Source: Paenibacillus glacialis (lineage in GTDB: Bacteria; Bacillota; Bacilli; Paenibacillales; Paenibacillaceae). From it: DNA of 64,000 bases. Every line of letters starts with the position of its first letter. The stretch's first letter is position 1. The DNA lies in the NCBI RefSeq assembly GCF_001637205.1, contig NZ_LVJH01000007.1, positions 1 through 64,000 of the forward strand, read 5' to 3'. Made by a program: the position numbers and the translations under genes. Positions 25,122 to 36,031 of the stretch are shown piece after piece. The notes under the pieces are model-generated. The model made no database searches. It was not told the DNA's origin and was given only the letters and a program-made list of their open reading frames with translations.

Positions 25122-25299
25122 TGTGATAAATTTCACTTTTTATCGTTGATTTTATGTTGATATGAAGAAAAGGGGTTATTATTTATAGTGTATATAGTAA
25201 AATAGTTATTATAAATGAAAGCGCTTTTGTAAATAAATAAAAGAAATATAAAGATTGTGAAACTTTTCACTATTAATCATTTGATGAATGTGTTATGAT
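25122..25299. promoter_or_regulatory. fnr-adhE intergenic control region
   Basis: Two TGTGA-N6-TCACT sites lie at 25122-25137 and 25256-25271, each 9 of 10 to consensus. The second is centred about 42 bp before the start predicted from TATGAT at 25294-25299, the class II position for adhE. A cre-like TGAAAGCGCTTTTG (25216-25229) matches 12 of 14 positions of the CcpA consensus. The fnr-proximal side has a minus-strand TATAAT near 25055-25060. Confidence 0.7.
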
Positions 25300-25346
25300 G
25301 AATTCAAGAAGTAGATAAACAAATATTCACATGGGAGATGAGTGGA

Positions 25347-27959
25347 ATGGCAGTTAAAAACGAGGTAGTCCAGGAGAAGAAACAAGGAGCAGAGGAATAC
25401 ATTCAGTCCTTGATTGACAAAGCGGATATTGCTCAGGCAGCGTTCATGGAAATGAATCAAGAACAAATTGATAAAATTGTTCAAGCTATGGCACTAGCGG
25501 GTTTGGATCAACATATGTACCTGGCGAAGTTAGCAGTGGAAGAAACAGGAAGAGGCGTATATGAAGATAAGATCACGAAGAACATGTTCTCAACAGAGTA
25601 CATTTACCACAGCATTAAGTATGATAAAACTGTGGGTGTGATTGAAGATAATGAATATGAAAACTTCCAAAAAATTGCTGAGCCAGTTGGTACTGTTATG
25701 GGGATTACACCGGTAACTAATCCTACTTCAACTACGATGTTTAAAGCACTCATCTCCATTAAGACTCGTAACCCAATCATCTTTGGTTTTCATCCATCAG
25801 CACAAAAGTGTAGTAGCGAAGCAGCTAGGATTCTTGTAGAAGCTGCGGTGAAGAGCGGTGCACCAGCTAACTGTATTCAATGGATAGAAGAACCTACAAT
25901 GGACAAAACAAACGTTCTAATGAATCATCCAGGTGTTGCTCTTATCTTAGCAACGGGCGGATCGGCAATGGTTAAAGCAGCATACAGTTGTGGTAAGCCA
26001 GCACTTGGTGTAGGACCTGGTAACGTTCCTTGCTTTATTGAAAAGAGTGCAGATATCGATCAAGCGGTCACCGACCTTATTCTTTCTAAATCGTTTGACA
26101 ATGGTATGATTTGTGCTTCTGAACAAGCCGTTATTATTGAAGAACCTATTTTCGAACAAGTGAAGAAAAAAATGATCGCAAATGGTTGTTACTTTGTAAA
26201 CAAAGAAGAAGCTGCTAAATTGACAGCTGGCGCTATGAACGTAGAGAAATGTGCAGTTAATCCTGTCATTGTGGGTCAGTCTGCAGTGAAGATTGCTGAA
26301 ATGTCTGGCATTAAAGTTCCGGCAGGAACGAAGATTCTAGTGGCTGAAATTGAAGGTGTAGGTACGAAATATCCTTTATCTGCTGAGAAATTGAGTCCTG
26401 TACTAGCTTGCTATAAAGTGAAAGACGCTAAACAAGGGATCGCTCGTGCGGCTGAAGTTGTTGAGTTTGGTGGTATGGGTCACTCATCCGTTATTCACTC
26501 GAATAATGAAGAAGTTATCATGCAGTTCTCTGAACGCCTAAAAACAGGACGGATTATTGTGAATTCTCCTTCGACACACGGAGCAATTGGTGATATCTAT
26601 AATACAAATTTACCATCATTGACACTTGGTTGTGGATCTTATGGTCGTAACTCGGTTTCTACCAACGTGGGTGCAGTTAACTTGGTCAATGTGAAAAGGG
26701 TGGCTCGTCGTACCGTGAATATGCAATGGTTCAAAGTTCCCAATAAAGTCTATTTTGAAAAGGGATCAACACAATATCTTGCTAAAATGCCTGATATTAC
26801 TCGTGTAGCTATTATTACAGACCCTATGATGGTGAAGTTAGGATATGTTGAAAAAGTAGAACATTACCTTCGTCAACGTCAGATACCAGTTGCTATCGAA
26901 GTGTTCTCTGAAGTAGAGCCGGATCCTTCGACTGATACAGTAGATCGTGGTACCGCTATGATGAATAGATTCAATCCTGACTGTATTATTGCACTGGGCG
27001 GTGGATCTCCAATGGATGCAGCCAAAGCCATGTGGTTATTCTATGAGTATCCTGATACAGACTTTAATGCATTGAAACAAAAATTCATGGATATCCGCAA
27101 ACGTATTTACAAATATCCACGTCTAGGTCAAAAAGCTAAATTTGTAGCTATACCAACAACATCGGGTACAGGTTCTGAAGTTACTTCTTTCGCAGTTATT
27201 ACGGATAAAAATCATGGTAACACCAAGTATCCACTTGCTGATTATGAATTAACACCTGACGTGGCAATTATTGACCCTGAGTTCGTATACTCTCTACCAC
27301 GCGTAGCTGTAGCTGATACAGGTATGGACGTATTGACACATGCAATCGAAGCTTATGTATCCGTTATGGCAAATGATTACACAGATGGTCTTGCTATTAA
27401 AGCAATCCAATTAGTGTTCCAATATCTTGAGAAGTCTGCGTTAGAAGGCGATAAATTAGCTCGTGAGAAAATGCATAATGCATCGACAATTGCAGGTATG
27501 GCATTTGCTAATGCATTCCTAGGAATTAACCACAGCTTAGCTCATAAATGGGGCGGTAAATATCACACAGCTCACGGTCGTACAAATGCGATTCTGATGC
27601 CTCACGTTATTCGTTATAATGCGAAGAAACCAACCAAGTTTGCTTCGTTCCCTAAATATTCACACTTTGTAGCTGACGAGCGTTATGCTGAAATTGCACG
27701 CATTCTTGGATTGCCTGCACGTACGACTGAAGAAGGCGTGAATAGCTTGATCAACGCCATTCGTAAGATGAACAAAACGTTGGGTATCGAAGAATCGTTC
27801 CAACAACTGGGTTTTGATCCTAAGGAATTCGAATCTGGCGTTGAATACTTGGCAGATCGTGCTTTTGAAGATCAATGTACAACAGCAAATCCTAGACTTC
27901 CTTTAGTTACAGAACTCGCAGATGTATATAGAGATGCGTTCTACGGTAGATTTGAATAA
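25347..27959 (+). CDS. adhE: Bifunctional acetaldehyde-CoA/alcohol dehydrogenase
   Basis: This 870-aa enzyme turns acetyl-CoA into acetaldehyde and then ethanol, consuming two NADH. The N-terminal aldehyde dehydrogenase half (1-440) contains [15 protein letters not shown] and the catalytic Cys in [15 protein letters not shown]. The C-terminal iron-dependent alcohol dehydrogenase half (about 455-870) has [13 protein letters not shown] and iron ligands in [26 protein letters not shown] and [10 protein letters not shown]. The ATG at 25347 is favoured because GGGAG lies 9-10 bases upstream; an ATG at 25338 is too close to that site. It is likely Fnr-activated and CcpA-controlled. Confidence 0.95.
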   Translation: MAVKNEVVQEKKQGAEEYIQSLIDKADIAQAAFMEMNQEQIDKIVQAMALAGLDQHMYLAKLAVEETGRGVYEDKITKNMFSTEYIYHSIKYDKTVGVIEDNEYENFQKIAEPVGTVMGITPVTNPTSTTMFKALISIKTRNPIIFGFHPSAQKCSSEAARILVEAAVKSGAPANCIQWIEEPTMDKTNVLMNHPGVALILATGGSAMVKAAYSCGKPALGVGPGNVPCFIEKSADIDQAVTDLILSKSFDNGMICASEQAVIIEEPIFEQVKKKMIANGCYFVNKEEAAKLTAGAMNVEKCAVNPVIVGQSAVKIAEMSGIKVPAGTKILVAEIEGVGTKYPLSAEKLSPVLACYKVKDAKQGIARAAEVVEFGGMGHSSVIHSNNEEVIMQFSERLKTGRIIVNSPSTHGAIGDIYNTNLPSLTLGCGSYGRNSVSTNVGAVNLVNVKRVARRTVNMQWFKVPNKVYFEKGSTQYLAKMPDITRVAIITDPMMVKLGYVEKVEHYLRQRQIPVAIEVFSEVEPDPSTDTVDRGTAMMNRFNPDCIIALGGGSPMDAAKAMWLFYEYPDTDFNALKQKFMDIRKRIYKYPRLGQKAKFVAIPTTSGTGSEVTSFAVITDKNHGNTKYPLADYELTPDVAIIDPEFVYSLPRVAVADTGMDVLTHAIEAYVSVMANDYTDGLAIKAIQLVFQYLEKSALEGDKLAREKMHNASTIAGMAFANAFLGINHSLAHKWGGKYHTAHGRTNAILMPHVIRYNAKKPTKFASFPKYSHFVADERYAEIARILGLPARTTEEGVNSLINAIRKMNKTLGIEESFQQLGFDPKEFESGVEYLADRAFEDQCTTANPRLPLVTELADVYRDAFYGRFE

Positions 27960-27989
27960 TATGACATAATTTAATTTACTTGGAAACAG

Positions 27990-28163
27990 AGTGACAAATA
28001 TCACCTAGAAAGTGATATTTGTCACAGTTATTTTCCAGGATTTAAAGTAAAATTGATTGTAGATAGAGGCCCGAGGGTAATGAGTAGGATGAAGGACTTC
28101 TATTGTGACAGTATCACAGAACGAGATGTGAAAAAAGTTACAATGTTTAATCCGTTCTATGAT
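27990..28163 (+). promoter_or_regulatory. pflB upstream region with several Fnr-like sites
   Basis: A large perfect inverted repeat (GTGACAAATATCAC / GTGATATTTGTCAC, 27991-28024) is made of two Fnr-like palindromes, AGTGA-CAAATA-TCACC and AGTGA-TATTTG-TCACA. Further down are TGTGA-N5-TCACA (28104-28118, one base short) and TGTGA-AAAAAG-TTACA (28127-28142). TATGAT at 28158-28163 is the likely -10, with the last site about 36 bp before the predicted start. The big repeat may also act as the adhE terminator, but it has no proper T run. Confidence 0.6.
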
Positions 28164-28235
28164 CCAAAGGGACCTGAGATACCTTCAAACTCATGATCCT
28201 AATACAAATATAAATATATAGATGGAGGGATTAAG

Positions 28236-30497
28236 ATGTCGGTGACAGAAAAAGAAATGAAAAATGTGCAAACAGGTTGGAAAGGTTTTAAACTAGGGAA
28301 ATGGACTAGAAAGGTAAATGTTAATGACTTTATTATCAAAAACATTACTCCTTATCTAGGAAATGAATCATTCTTGGTTGGACCAACACAGGATACTACA
28401 GACCTATGGCAGATTGTATCAGACTTAACAAAAAAAGAGCGTGACAATGGTGGTGTACTTGATGTTGATGTTAATACACCAGCTACAATTACTTCACATA
28501 ATCCAGGTTACTTGGCGAAAGACAAAGAACAAATTGTTGGTGTGCAAACAGACGAACCATTCAAACGTTCGATTCAACCATTAGGCGGCATTCGAATGAT
28601 GATTGATGCTTGTGAAGCATATGGCTTCAAACTTTCTGAAGATGTGATTAGAACTTTTACTGATGTTCGTAAGACTCATAACCAAGGTGTGTTTGATGCT
28701 TATACATCAGATATGAGAGCAGCTCGGAAAGTAGGTATTATTACTGGACTTCCTGATGCTTATGGTCGTGGTCGAATCATTGGTGACTATCGTCGTGTAG
28801 CACTTTATGGTATTAATTTCTTGATACAAGACAAGAAGAATGAACTCAATGATCTGGAAGTTGATGTAATTGACGAAGATGTTATTCGTCTGCGCGAGGA
28901 ACTTTCAGAACAAATTCGTGCTCTTGCTGAACTGAAGAAAATGGCTGAAATGCATGGTTTCGATATTTCTCAACCAGCTAAGACGGCTAAAGAAGCATTC
29001 CAGTGGGTGTATTTCGGATACCTAGCTGCAATTAAAGAACAAAATGGTGCTGCGATGTCCCTTGGACGTGTATCCTCATTTCTAGATATATATGTACAGC
29101 GTGATATGGCTGCAGGTACTTTGACAGAAGAACAAACACAAGAATTGGTTGACCATTTCGTTATGAAGTTGCGTATGGTTAAGTTCCTTCGTACACCTGA
29201 TTACAATGAATTGTTTAGTGGAGATCCTACTTGGGTAACAGAATCCATCGGAGGAATGTCTGTCAACGGTGTTACTCGTGTAACGAAGAACAGCTTCCGC
29301 TTTCTTCATACGTTGTATAACCTAGGTGCAGCTCCAGAACCTAACTTGACTGTGTTGTGGTCAGAACAGCTTCCAGAAGGATTCAAGAAATATTGTTCTA
29401 AAGTATCCATTGAAACTAGTGCGATCCAATATGAGAATGATGATCTTATGCGTCCAATCTATGGTGATGACTATGGTATTGCTTGCTGTGTATCCGCTAT
29501 GCGTATCGGTAAACAAATGCAATTCTTTGGTGCTCGTGCCAACCTTGCGAAATGTTTGTTATATGCAATCAATGGTGGTATAGATGAGAAATCGGGAGCA
29601 CAAGTAGGACCTGAATTCCCAGCTGTTACAGGCGAAGTTCTCACTTATGATGAAGTGATGAAACGTTTCAAACCTATGATGGAATGGTTAGCTAAGCTTT
29701 ATATGAACTCTCTGAATGTCATTCACTACATGCATGATAAATATGCATATGAACGAATTGAAATGGCTCTGCATGATCGTGATATTCTTCGCACGATGGC
29801 TTGCGGAATTGCAGGGTTATCTGTGGCAGCTGACTCACTTAGTGCTATCAAATATGCAACTGTTAAACCGATTCGTAACGAGAAAGGAATCGCAATTGAC
29901 TTTATAATTGAAGGCGAATATCCTTCTTATGGTAACAATGACGATCGTGTTGATAACATTGCGATTGAATTGGTCGAAACGTTCATGGGGATGATCCGTA
30001 AGAACAAAACTTATCGCAACGCATTGCCTACTCAGTCCATATTGACGATTACTTCTAACGTTGTATATGGTAAGAAAACAGGGACTACACCGGATGGACG
30101 TAAAGCGGGCGAACCGTTTGCACCAGGTGCTAACCCAATGCATGGACGCGACAAGAAGGGGGCGCTAGCTTCACTAGCTTCTGTTGCCAAGCTTCCTTAT
30201 GAAGATAGTTTAGATGGTATTTCCAATACGTTCTCAATCGTACCTAAAGCATTGGGTAAAGAGGAAGAAACGCGCAAATCTAATCTCGTGTCGATGATGG
30301 ATGGTTACTTTGGTAGCGGTGCTCACCATCTTAACGTCAATGTCTTCAACCGTGAACAATTGATTGATGCAATGGATCACCCAGAAGAATATCCTCAGTT
30401 GACTGTTCGTGTCTCAGGGTATGCTGTTAACTTTATTAAATTGTCTCGTGAACAACAATTGGATGTTATCAATCGTACATTCCACGGTTCGATGTAA
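28236..30497 (+). CDS. pflB: Pyruvate formate-lyase
   Basis: This 753-aa glycyl-radical enzyme cleaves pyruvate with CoA to formate and acetyl-CoA under anaerobic conditions. The two adjacent catalytic cysteines are in [14 protein letters not shown], and the radical glycine is G728 in [17 protein letters not shown] near the C-terminus. GATGGAGGG precedes the ATG. The activating enzyme is encoded 60 bp downstream, and adhE, which uses the acetyl-CoA, lies upstream. Several Fnr-like sites lie before the gene. Confidence 0.96.
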   Translation: MSVTEKEMKNVQTGWKGFKLGKWTRKVNVNDFIIKNITPYLGNESFLVGPTQDTTDLWQIVSDLTKKERDNGGVLDVDVNTPATITSHNPGYLAKDKEQIVGVQTDEPFKRSIQPLGGIRMMIDACEAYGFKLSEDVIRTFTDVRKTHNQGVFDAYTSDMRAARKVGIITGLPDAYGRGRIIGDYRRVALYGINFLIQDKKNELNDLEVDVIDEDVIRLREELSEQIRALAELKKMAEMHGFDISQPAKTAKEAFQWVYFGYLAAIKEQNGAAMSLGRVSSFLDIYVQRDMAAGTLTEEQTQELVDHFVMKLRMVKFLRTPDYNELFSGDPTWVTESIGGMSVNGVTRVTKNSFRFLHTLYNLGAAPEPNLTVLWSEQLPEGFKKYCSKVSIETSAIQYENDDLMRPIYGDDYGIACCVSAMRIGKQMQFFGARANLAKCLLYAINGGIDEKSGAQVGPEFPAVTGEVLTYDEVMKRFKPMMEWLAKLYMNSLNVIHYMHDKYAYERIEMALHDRDILRTMACGIAGLSVAADSLSAIKYATVKPIRNEKGIAIDFIIEGEYPSYGNNDDRVDNIAIELVETFMGMIRKNKTYRNALPTQSILTITSNVVYGKKTGTTPDGRKAGEPFAPGANPMHGRDKKGALASLASVAKLPYEDSLDGISNTFSIVPKALGKEEETRKSNLVSMMDGYFGSGAHHLNVNVFNREQLIDAMDHPEEYPQLTVRVSGYAVNFIKLSREQQLDVINRTFHGSM

Positions 30498-30557
30498 TAG
30501 GTTGAGGTAATATTAACTATACTTTTAAGTCAGCGGATACAGAAAGGGTGACTTCAT

Positions 30558-31283
30558 ATGATCAAAGGACATGTTCATTCTTTGGAGACCTTTGGGACGG
30601 TTGACGGTCCAGGAATCCGCTTTGTCCTATTCATGCAGGGTTGCCTGATGCGGTGTCAGTACTGTCACAATCCCGATACATGGGAGCTGAATGAGGGCAA
30701 AGAAATGACAGTAGAAGATGTGCTGTCAGAGATTGAGCCATATATTAATTACTATCGTTCCTCTGGAGGCGGCCTTACGGTTTCAGGAGGAGAGCCTAGT
30801 TTACAATCTCGATTTGTTGCCGAATTATTTAGGGAAGTCAAGCGTCGCTGGAATCTTCATACTACCTTAGATAGTAACGGCTTCAACGATGCGGACAAAA
30901 TTAAAGAATTATTGGATGTTACGGATTTGGTGCTATTAGATATCAAGCACATTGATGACGAGAAGCATATCAAATTAACTGCGAAAAGTAATGAGCGCAC
31001 GCTCAAAACTGCGGAATGGTTATCAGAACATGGCCACAAGATGTGGATACGGCATGTATATGTACCAGGCATTCATGATCAAGAAGAAGACCTTGTCCAT
31101 TTAGGTCAGTTTATAGGAACATTAAATGGTGTTGAGAAGTTCGAAATCTTACCTTATCATCAGATGGGAATTTATAAATGGAAATCAATGGGCATAGATT
31201 ATCCACTTGAAGGTGTTCCATCTCCGTCTGATGAAGAAATACAACGAGCCTATCGACTTATTGAAGAGGGCCGTAAGAATTAG
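30558..31283 (+). CDS. pflA: Pyruvate formate-lyase activating enzyme
   Basis: A 241-aa radical SAM protein that places the glycyl radical on PflB. The CX3CX2C cluster motif is C29, C33, C36 in GCLMRCQYCHNPDTW; the GGE motif TVSGGEPSLQ follows, and HSLETFGTVDGPGIRFVLFM is the usual N-terminus. AGAAAGGGTG precedes the ATG. It is in an operon with pflB and is followed by a strong terminator. Confidence 0.96.
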   Translation: MIKGHVHSLETFGTVDGPGIRFVLFMQGCLMRCQYCHNPDTWELNEGKEMTVEDVLSEIEPYINYYRSSGGGLTVSGGEPSLQSRFVAELFREVKRRWNLHTTLDSNGFNDADKIKELLDVTDLVLLDIKHIDDEKHIKLTAKSNERTLKTAEWLSEHGHKMWIRHVYVPGIHDQEEDLVHLGQFIGTLNGVEKFEILPYHQMGIYKWKSMGIDYPLEGVPSPSDEEIQRAYRLIEEGRKN

Positions 31284-31295
31284 TTGTAGTAAATT

Positions 31296-31337
31296 AAAAA
31301 GAAGGCACCTTTTCATTTGAAGGAGTGCCTTCTTTTT
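31296..31337 (+). terminator. Terminator of pflBA
   Basis: AAAAAGAAGGCAC / GTGCCTTCTTTTT form a 13-bp stem with a 16-nt loop and a T-rich end. Confidence 0.9.
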
Positions 31338-31473
31338 AAATATATAATTGAAAAACTTCCACGTTACGTACATAATTAGAGGTATTCAACTAGAGTTAAT
31401 CGCATGAGGTACATATCTATAATAAAATATCTTCTTACAACGATGCGTCATTTAAGAAAGGGTTTGATAAACG

Positions 31474-33075
31474 ATGGATATACTCAAGATGTCACTTGAA
31501 CAAAAAATCGGTCAAATGTTTATGTGTGGCTTTGCAACTAAGGAGCTCAATGATCATGCACAGACTCTAATTACAGACTATCACGTTGGTGGTATTATTT
31601 ACTTCCGCAGAAACATTAATGATGTCAAACAAGTAGCTGATTTGTCTATCGCTCTTCAAGAAATTGCTGCTAATGAAGGTCTTCCTCCATTATGGATTTC
31701 TACGGATCAAGAGGGTGGTATGGTGGCTCGTATTGATGTAGATGGTATTGATCTTATTCCAGGGAATATGGCCTTAGGAGCTGCGGATAATACTGAATAT
31801 ACTTATAAAGCTGCACAATTGAATGCATCGCAATTATTATCCTTAGGAATTAATATGAACCTAGCACCTAGTCTGGATGTGAACAATAATGCAAAGAATC
31901 CGATTATTGGCGTACGTTCATTTGGTGAAATTGCGGAGAAGGTAAGTGAACATGGTGTGGCTGTAGTAAATGCTTATCAAGATCTTGGACTCTCCGCAGT
32001 TGGCAAACACTTTCCAGGACATGGAGATACAGATGTGGATTCACATCACGGACTCGCCGTTGTAGCACATGACATTACTAGACTTAAAGAGGTAGAATTA
32101 CAACCTTTCGTAAAAGCGATAGACTCGGGCATTGATGCTATTATGACTGCACATGTTATTTTCTCAGCTATTGAACCTAATGATATTCCTGCGACGTTGT
32201 CTTCTGCAGTGCTAAATGATTTACTTCGTGTAGAAATGGGATTCCAGGGTATTATTATGACGGATTGTTTAGAGATGCATGCCATATCAAGAAATATTGG
32301 AATAGCTGAAGGGGCAGTGCAAGCTGTATTGGCTGGTGCTGATTGTATTCTAGTCTCACATCGTTTGAATTGCCAGATAGAAGCAATAGAGGCTGTGAAG
32401 GAAGCTGTAGCGAGCGGTAGAATTTCGGAAAGTATCATAGATGATTCAGTAAGAAGAATTTTGGAAGTGAAACACAGACGTGCACAACAACTAGGTGTAA
32501 TCAGTAATGAAGATGAAAAAACTAAGAGCCTATTGTCTGAAATTGCTTGTAACAGTATTACACTTGTTAAAGATGAAGGACAATTACCATTGAAATCTGA
32601 TGAATCCCTGCTGGTGATTTGGCCTGAGGTATCATTAGAGAATCAAATGGATGAACGTTGGAATCGTTTACTTACATTAGGGACAGCACTTCAAGGGCAT
32701 GTGTCTGAATTGAAAGAGTTAAGGATTTGTTCAGAACCATCCGAAGCTGAGATTGAGGACGTTGTGAGTACTGCAAAGGGATATACTCAGATCGTTATGG
32801 CAACGTATACAGCAGGAGGTGTGCTTCCAATCGGACAAAGCGTTATCGTAAACCGATTGTTAGAGCAGGAACATAGTCGCTTCATCGTAACTGCAACACG
32901 TAATCCGTATGATATTAATGAAATAGAGAACGTCCCTGCGTATCTATGTTGTTATGATAATACATCTACAATGATAGAATCATTAGCTTCCGTTCTGATG
33001 GGTTTACAAGAGCCAGAAGGACGTCTACCAGTGACAATAAATGATCTATATACCGTAGGATGGAAAAAAGTTTAA
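31474..33075 (+). CDS. nagZ: Beta-N-acetylhexosaminidase (GH3, NagZ type)
   Basis: A 533-aa GH3 enzyme that removes N-acetylglucosamine from muropeptides or chitooligosaccharides. The catalytic barrel has STDQEGGMVARI (77-88), the signature KHFPGHGDTDVDSH (178-191) whose D189-H191 dyad serves as acid/base, and the nucleophile D264 in IMTDCLEMHAI. A second alpha/beta domain follows from about 350, as in Bacillus NagZ. No signal peptide is present, unlike the secreted B. subtilis enzyme, so it is probably cytoplasmic and used in wall recycling. AGAAAGGG precedes the ATG. It is transcribed alone. Confidence 0.92.
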   Translation: MDILKMSLEQKIGQMFMCGFATKELNDHAQTLITDYHVGGIIYFRRNINDVKQVADLSIALQEIAANEGLPPLWISTDQEGGMVARIDVDGIDLIPGNMALGAADNTEYTYKAAQLNASQLLSLGINMNLAPSLDVNNNAKNPIIGVRSFGEIAEKVSEHGVAVVNAYQDLGLSAVGKHFPGHGDTDVDSHHGLAVVAHDITRLKEVELQPFVKAIDSGIDAIMTAHVIFSAIEPNDIPATLSSAVLNDLLRVEMGFQGIIMTDCLEMHAISRNIGIAEGAVQAVLAGADCILVSHRLNCQIEAIEAVKEAVASGRISESIIDDSVRRILEVKHRRAQQLGVISNEDEKTKSLLSEIACNSITLVKDEGQLPLKSDESLLVIWPEVSLENQMDERWNRLLTLGTALQGHVSELKELRICSEPSEAEIEDVVSTAKGYTQIVMATYTAGGVLPIGQSVIVNRLLEQEHSRFIVTATRNPYDINEIENVPAYLCCYDNTSTMIESLASVLMGLQEPEGRLPVTINDLYTVGWKKV

Positions 33076-33092
33076 CTTGTATGAATGGATTA

Positions 33093-33130
33093 TAGGAAGG
33101 CTTCTCTAGGATGGGAAGTCTTCCTATTTT
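33093..33130 (+). terminator. Terminator after nagZ
   Basis: TAGGAAGGCTTC / GAAGTCTTCCTA pair over 12 bp with a 10-nt loop and are followed by TTTT. Confidence 0.8.
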
Positions 33131-33220
33131 CTGTTGTGTAGCAACTTTTTGTGTTTGTATGCGTCTATTAGATGGTGATGAGATATTTATACAGAAATAA
33201 TGGGATAGAGGAGAAAAATA

Positions 33221-35317
33221 ATGAATTTCAAGAAAATAACAATATTGGCAATATTGGCAGTGTTTTCGTTGTCTCAGACGGCACTTCTCAATACTGCAAG
33301 CGCGGATAACTCCGTAGAAGTAAAGCAAAATACAGTAACGCAAGATGTATATGGTGATGGAGCAAGTGGAACAAATCCTTCGGACGTAACTTCCCCACTC
33401 GATATTAATGGTATACAAACGACTTCTGCTAGCCCGGGTGACCTAATTTTGATGATGAATAGTGATAAAATGTATCAGAATGGAAAGTTATATACAGCAA
33501 GCCAACCTATGATGGTAAAACAAGGCGTTTCGTATGTGGCTGTTCGTTCCATGGTGGATCGTGTTGGCCTTAAGCTTACATATGATGGTAAGACGAAAGA
33601 GACTGTTATTATAAGTGGCAGTAATGAATTACGCTTTAAGCTCAACAGTAATGTATATACCGTTAACGGTGTACCGACAGTAATGAAAGGAGTGGCATAC
33701 CAGCAAAAGGGTGTATTTATGGTTCCACTGACATCCATTACGCAAGCACTCAATATTTCTTATACTGTTGATTCAGTACAGAAAAGAGTCATTCTTAGCC
33801 TTTCAACTAAACCAGTAGCTTCGTTTACTGTTAAGCAGAAAGAAGTCATTGCAGGAGAAACAACGGTGACTTATGAATCTAAAGCCTATTCCCCTAAAGG
33901 ACTACCTATTGTTGAAGAACGATGGGAAGGTAATGAAGAGATTTTCCAAGAGGTTGGACCTCACACAGTAACTTACTCTGTGCTGGATAGTAATGGAGAA
34001 TGGAGCGATCCTTATTCATTGACGATTCAGGTTAAGGCACCTAATTTACCACCAGTAGCTATCTTTACGACAGATAAAGAAGAATATAAGATTGGTGAAT
34101 TAATTACCATTACAGAACAAAGTACGGATGATGAGAATAAGATTGTGAAACGTGAATGGATGAACAAGCAGCTGGCATTTTTCAAATCAGGTCCTGTAAC
34201 TATTCAACTTAAAGTCACAGATGCACATGGTGCAGTAGGAATGGTTGAGAAAACAATTAATATTACTGGAGAAACGTTGTACAATGAATCTGATTTCTAT
34301 CAATTATTCGCACCGATAGGAAGTCAATACAGATTCGATGGATCTTTCGTACCTACGATGCCACAGGTACCTTATATGATGACCTCAGAACCTACAACGC
34401 TAATTCGTAGTAATAGCCCTGAAACGGTCTATTCTGAAGGTGTACTTTATCGTGAAACTACATCAGGTGCCGCACGCTTTATGGTTCATCACGTAAATGC
34501 AGTCGGTAAAGATGTGAAGATGTATGTGATCGCTACGAATAAAAATGCGGTACCAACAACCGTGAATATTGAGGATTCTGGGTTTGCAGGTCCTAACATA
34601 TATGCTACATTAGTTGGTAAATTGTCAGTAGAACGTTACTTCCAATCGATGAAGAATGGTTCTGCGAAACAGGATGTTACACTTGCTCCGGGTGAAAGTA
34701 AAATCATCTTTAATGAGCTAAATGAAACGAAGTTGAAGCCTATGGAAGTTATCTCTTTATTGGCTGATGTATATAGTGATGATCCTGTTCAGTATTCTGT
34801 GATTATGATTGATGTGAGCAAGGAAGCACTTTCAAGTTTACCTTGGTTACAAGATCTAGGAAGAGACGGTGTTCATAATCGTGGAACATATCCTGATGCA
34901 ACACGTTTAGTTGAATACAATGATGTGGTCGGTACAAAACCTGAACGTATCTCTCTGGGGGATAACAAGGGCGACCCTAATCTTACTGGATTAGATGGTA
35001 TGACAGGTTTACCAGAATCCAATCTTGGTAACTTTGGAGTTATGTACAAGGTTAATATGAATCGAGTTGCTCCGAATACACTCATTACGTTCAATCCACG
35101 TGGAGGAGAATATTCTGGAATGGTTTTGGTAAATGGAGAAATCGTTGCTGTACCGGAAGGTAATGGCGCTTCCGGATCACTTGCTACTCCTAATGACACG
35201 AGTGTACTCTATCGTACAGGGAACTTTGAGCAACGCGTTGAGATTTGGTTCACAGCTGCTCCAGGAAGTAATTTACCAATAAATCTTATTTTCACACCAT
35301 TGCCAGTCGCTAAGTAA
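33221..35317 (+). CDS. Secreted protein with stalk (copper amine oxidase N-terminal-like) and PKD-like domains
   Basis: A 698-aa exported protein. A signal peptide (MNFKKITILAILAVFSLSQT) with cleavage near NTASA is followed by a copper amine oxidase N-terminal-type stalk domain (about 75-195; MMVKQGVSYVAVRSMVDRVG, GVFMVPLTSITQAL), two PKD-like beta domains (about 200-275 and 280-375, each with PVASFTVKQ / PVAIFTTDKEEYKIGE starts), and a large C-terminal region (about 380-698) that I do not recognise. No catalytic motif or wall anchor is visible. GAGGAG precedes the ATG. Probably a cell-envelope structural or adhesion protein. Confidence 0.8.
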   Translation: MNFKKITILAILAVFSLSQTALLNTASADNSVEVKQNTVTQDVYGDGASGTNPSDVTSPLDINGIQTTSASPGDLILMMNSDKMYQNGKLYTASQPMMVKQGVSYVAVRSMVDRVGLKLTYDGKTKETVIISGSNELRFKLNSNVYTVNGVPTVMKGVAYQQKGVFMVPLTSITQALNISYTVDSVQKRVILSLSTKPVASFTVKQKEVIAGETTVTYESKAYSPKGLPIVEERWEGNEEIFQEVGPHTVTYSVLDSNGEWSDPYSLTIQVKAPNLPPVAIFTTDKEEYKIGELITITEQSTDDENKIVKREWMNKQLAFFKSGPVTIQLKVTDAHGAVGMVEKTINITGETLYNESDFYQLFAPIGSQYRFDGSFVPTMPQVPYMMTSEPTTLIRSNSPETVYSEGVLYRETTSGAARFMVHHVNAVGKDVKMYVIATNKNAVPTTVNIEDSGFAGPNIYATLVGKLSVERYFQSMKNGSAKQDVTLAPGESKIIFNELNETKLKPMEVISLLADVYSDDPVQYSVIMIDVSKEALSSLPWLQDLGRDGVHNRGTYPDATRLVEYNDVVGTKPERISLGDNKGDPNLTGLDGMTGLPESNLGNFGVMYKVNMNRVAPNTLITFNPRGGEYSGMVLVNGEIVAVPEGNGASGSLATPNDTSVLYRTGNFEQRVEIWFTAAPGSNLPINLIFTPLPVAK

Positions 35318-35339
35318 TGCACTCATATTATTATAAAGT

Positions 35340-35374
35340 AGAGGACCTCACACGAGCTGTGAGGTCCTCTTTAT
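35340..35374 (+). terminator. Terminator after the stalk/PKD protein gene
   Basis: AGAGGACCTCACA / TGTGAGGTCCTCT form a 13-bp perfect stem followed by TTTATT. Confidence 0.9.
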
Positions 35375-35470
35375 TATGTGTATGATGTAATGAAAATAGA
35401 GAATCAAATGTCATATCTTAGCGTGTGGAAAATGGTAATATACTTTAGAAAGTTGTTATTTGTTGCATAA

Positions 35471-35521
35471 TTGACGATAGTGTCATTTTGTTGCATTATA
35501 ATTAATAGTAGTAATGATTAC
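35471..35521 (+). promoter_or_regulatory. zur promoter region with Zur operator core
   Basis: TATAAT at 35497-35502 is a strong -10; TTGACG at 35471-35476 could be its -35 but with a long 20-bp spacer. GTAATGATTAC (35511-35521), the palindromic core of the Bacillus Zur box, lies directly over the predicted transcription start, and the same 11 bp occur before znuA. Confidence 0.75.
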
Positions 35522-35561
35522 GTAAGAGGGTTACTTCACAAATTTTAGGAGGGTGAGCGTA

Positions 35562-36029
35562 GTGCTGTCCACAGAACAGATTATTGAAGTGATGTCGGGT
35601 CAAGGACTTCGTATAACGGACCAACGTAAGACGCTTGCCAAGTTATTTGGTGAGCAAACAGATTTTTTATCTGCAAAAGAAGTTTATGATTATATGGGTA
35701 AAAAATATAGTGGGCTCAGCTTTGATACGGTGTATCGTAACCTGCGTGTTATGGAGGAACTGGGCGTATTGGAGCAGATCATTTTTGAAGATGGTGCAAA
35801 ATTTAAAGTGCATTGCAGTGAAGTCCAACATCATCATCACCATATGATTTGCTTACAGTGTCAGAAGACGCTTCCAATTGAATTTTGCCCAATGAATTTG
35901 ACTGATATTCCGGAACATTTTCAAGTGGTCAAACATAAATTCGAAGTGTTTGGGTATTGTAAAGATTGCCAGCCGCTTATAAAAGAGGATGGTAAGGTGG
36001 GTTCCATTGGTACGAATGGAGATCGTTAA
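35562..36029 (+). CDS. zur: Zinc uptake regulator of the Fur family
   Basis: A 155-aa Fur-family repressor. The winged helix covers about 5-80 ([34 protein letters not shown]). The His cluster HHHHH with the following CLQC, and CKDC near the C-terminus, give the two CxxC pairs of the structural zinc site. It is assigned to Zur rather than Fur or PerR because the Zur-type operator GTAATGATTAC precedes both this gene and znuA. The GTG at 35562 is chosen over the GTG at 35553, which overlaps the AGGAGGG ribosome binding site. yidD starts 2 bases after its stop. Confidence 0.88.
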   Translation: MLSTEQIIEVMSGQGLRITDQRKTLAKLFGEQTDFLSAKEVYDYMGKKYSGLSFDTVYRNLRVMEELGVLEQIIFEDGAKFKVHCSEVQHHHHHMICLQCQKTLPIEFCPMNLTDIPEHFQVVKHKFEVFGYCKDCQPLIKEDGKVGSIGTNGDR

Positions 36030-36031
36030 AG

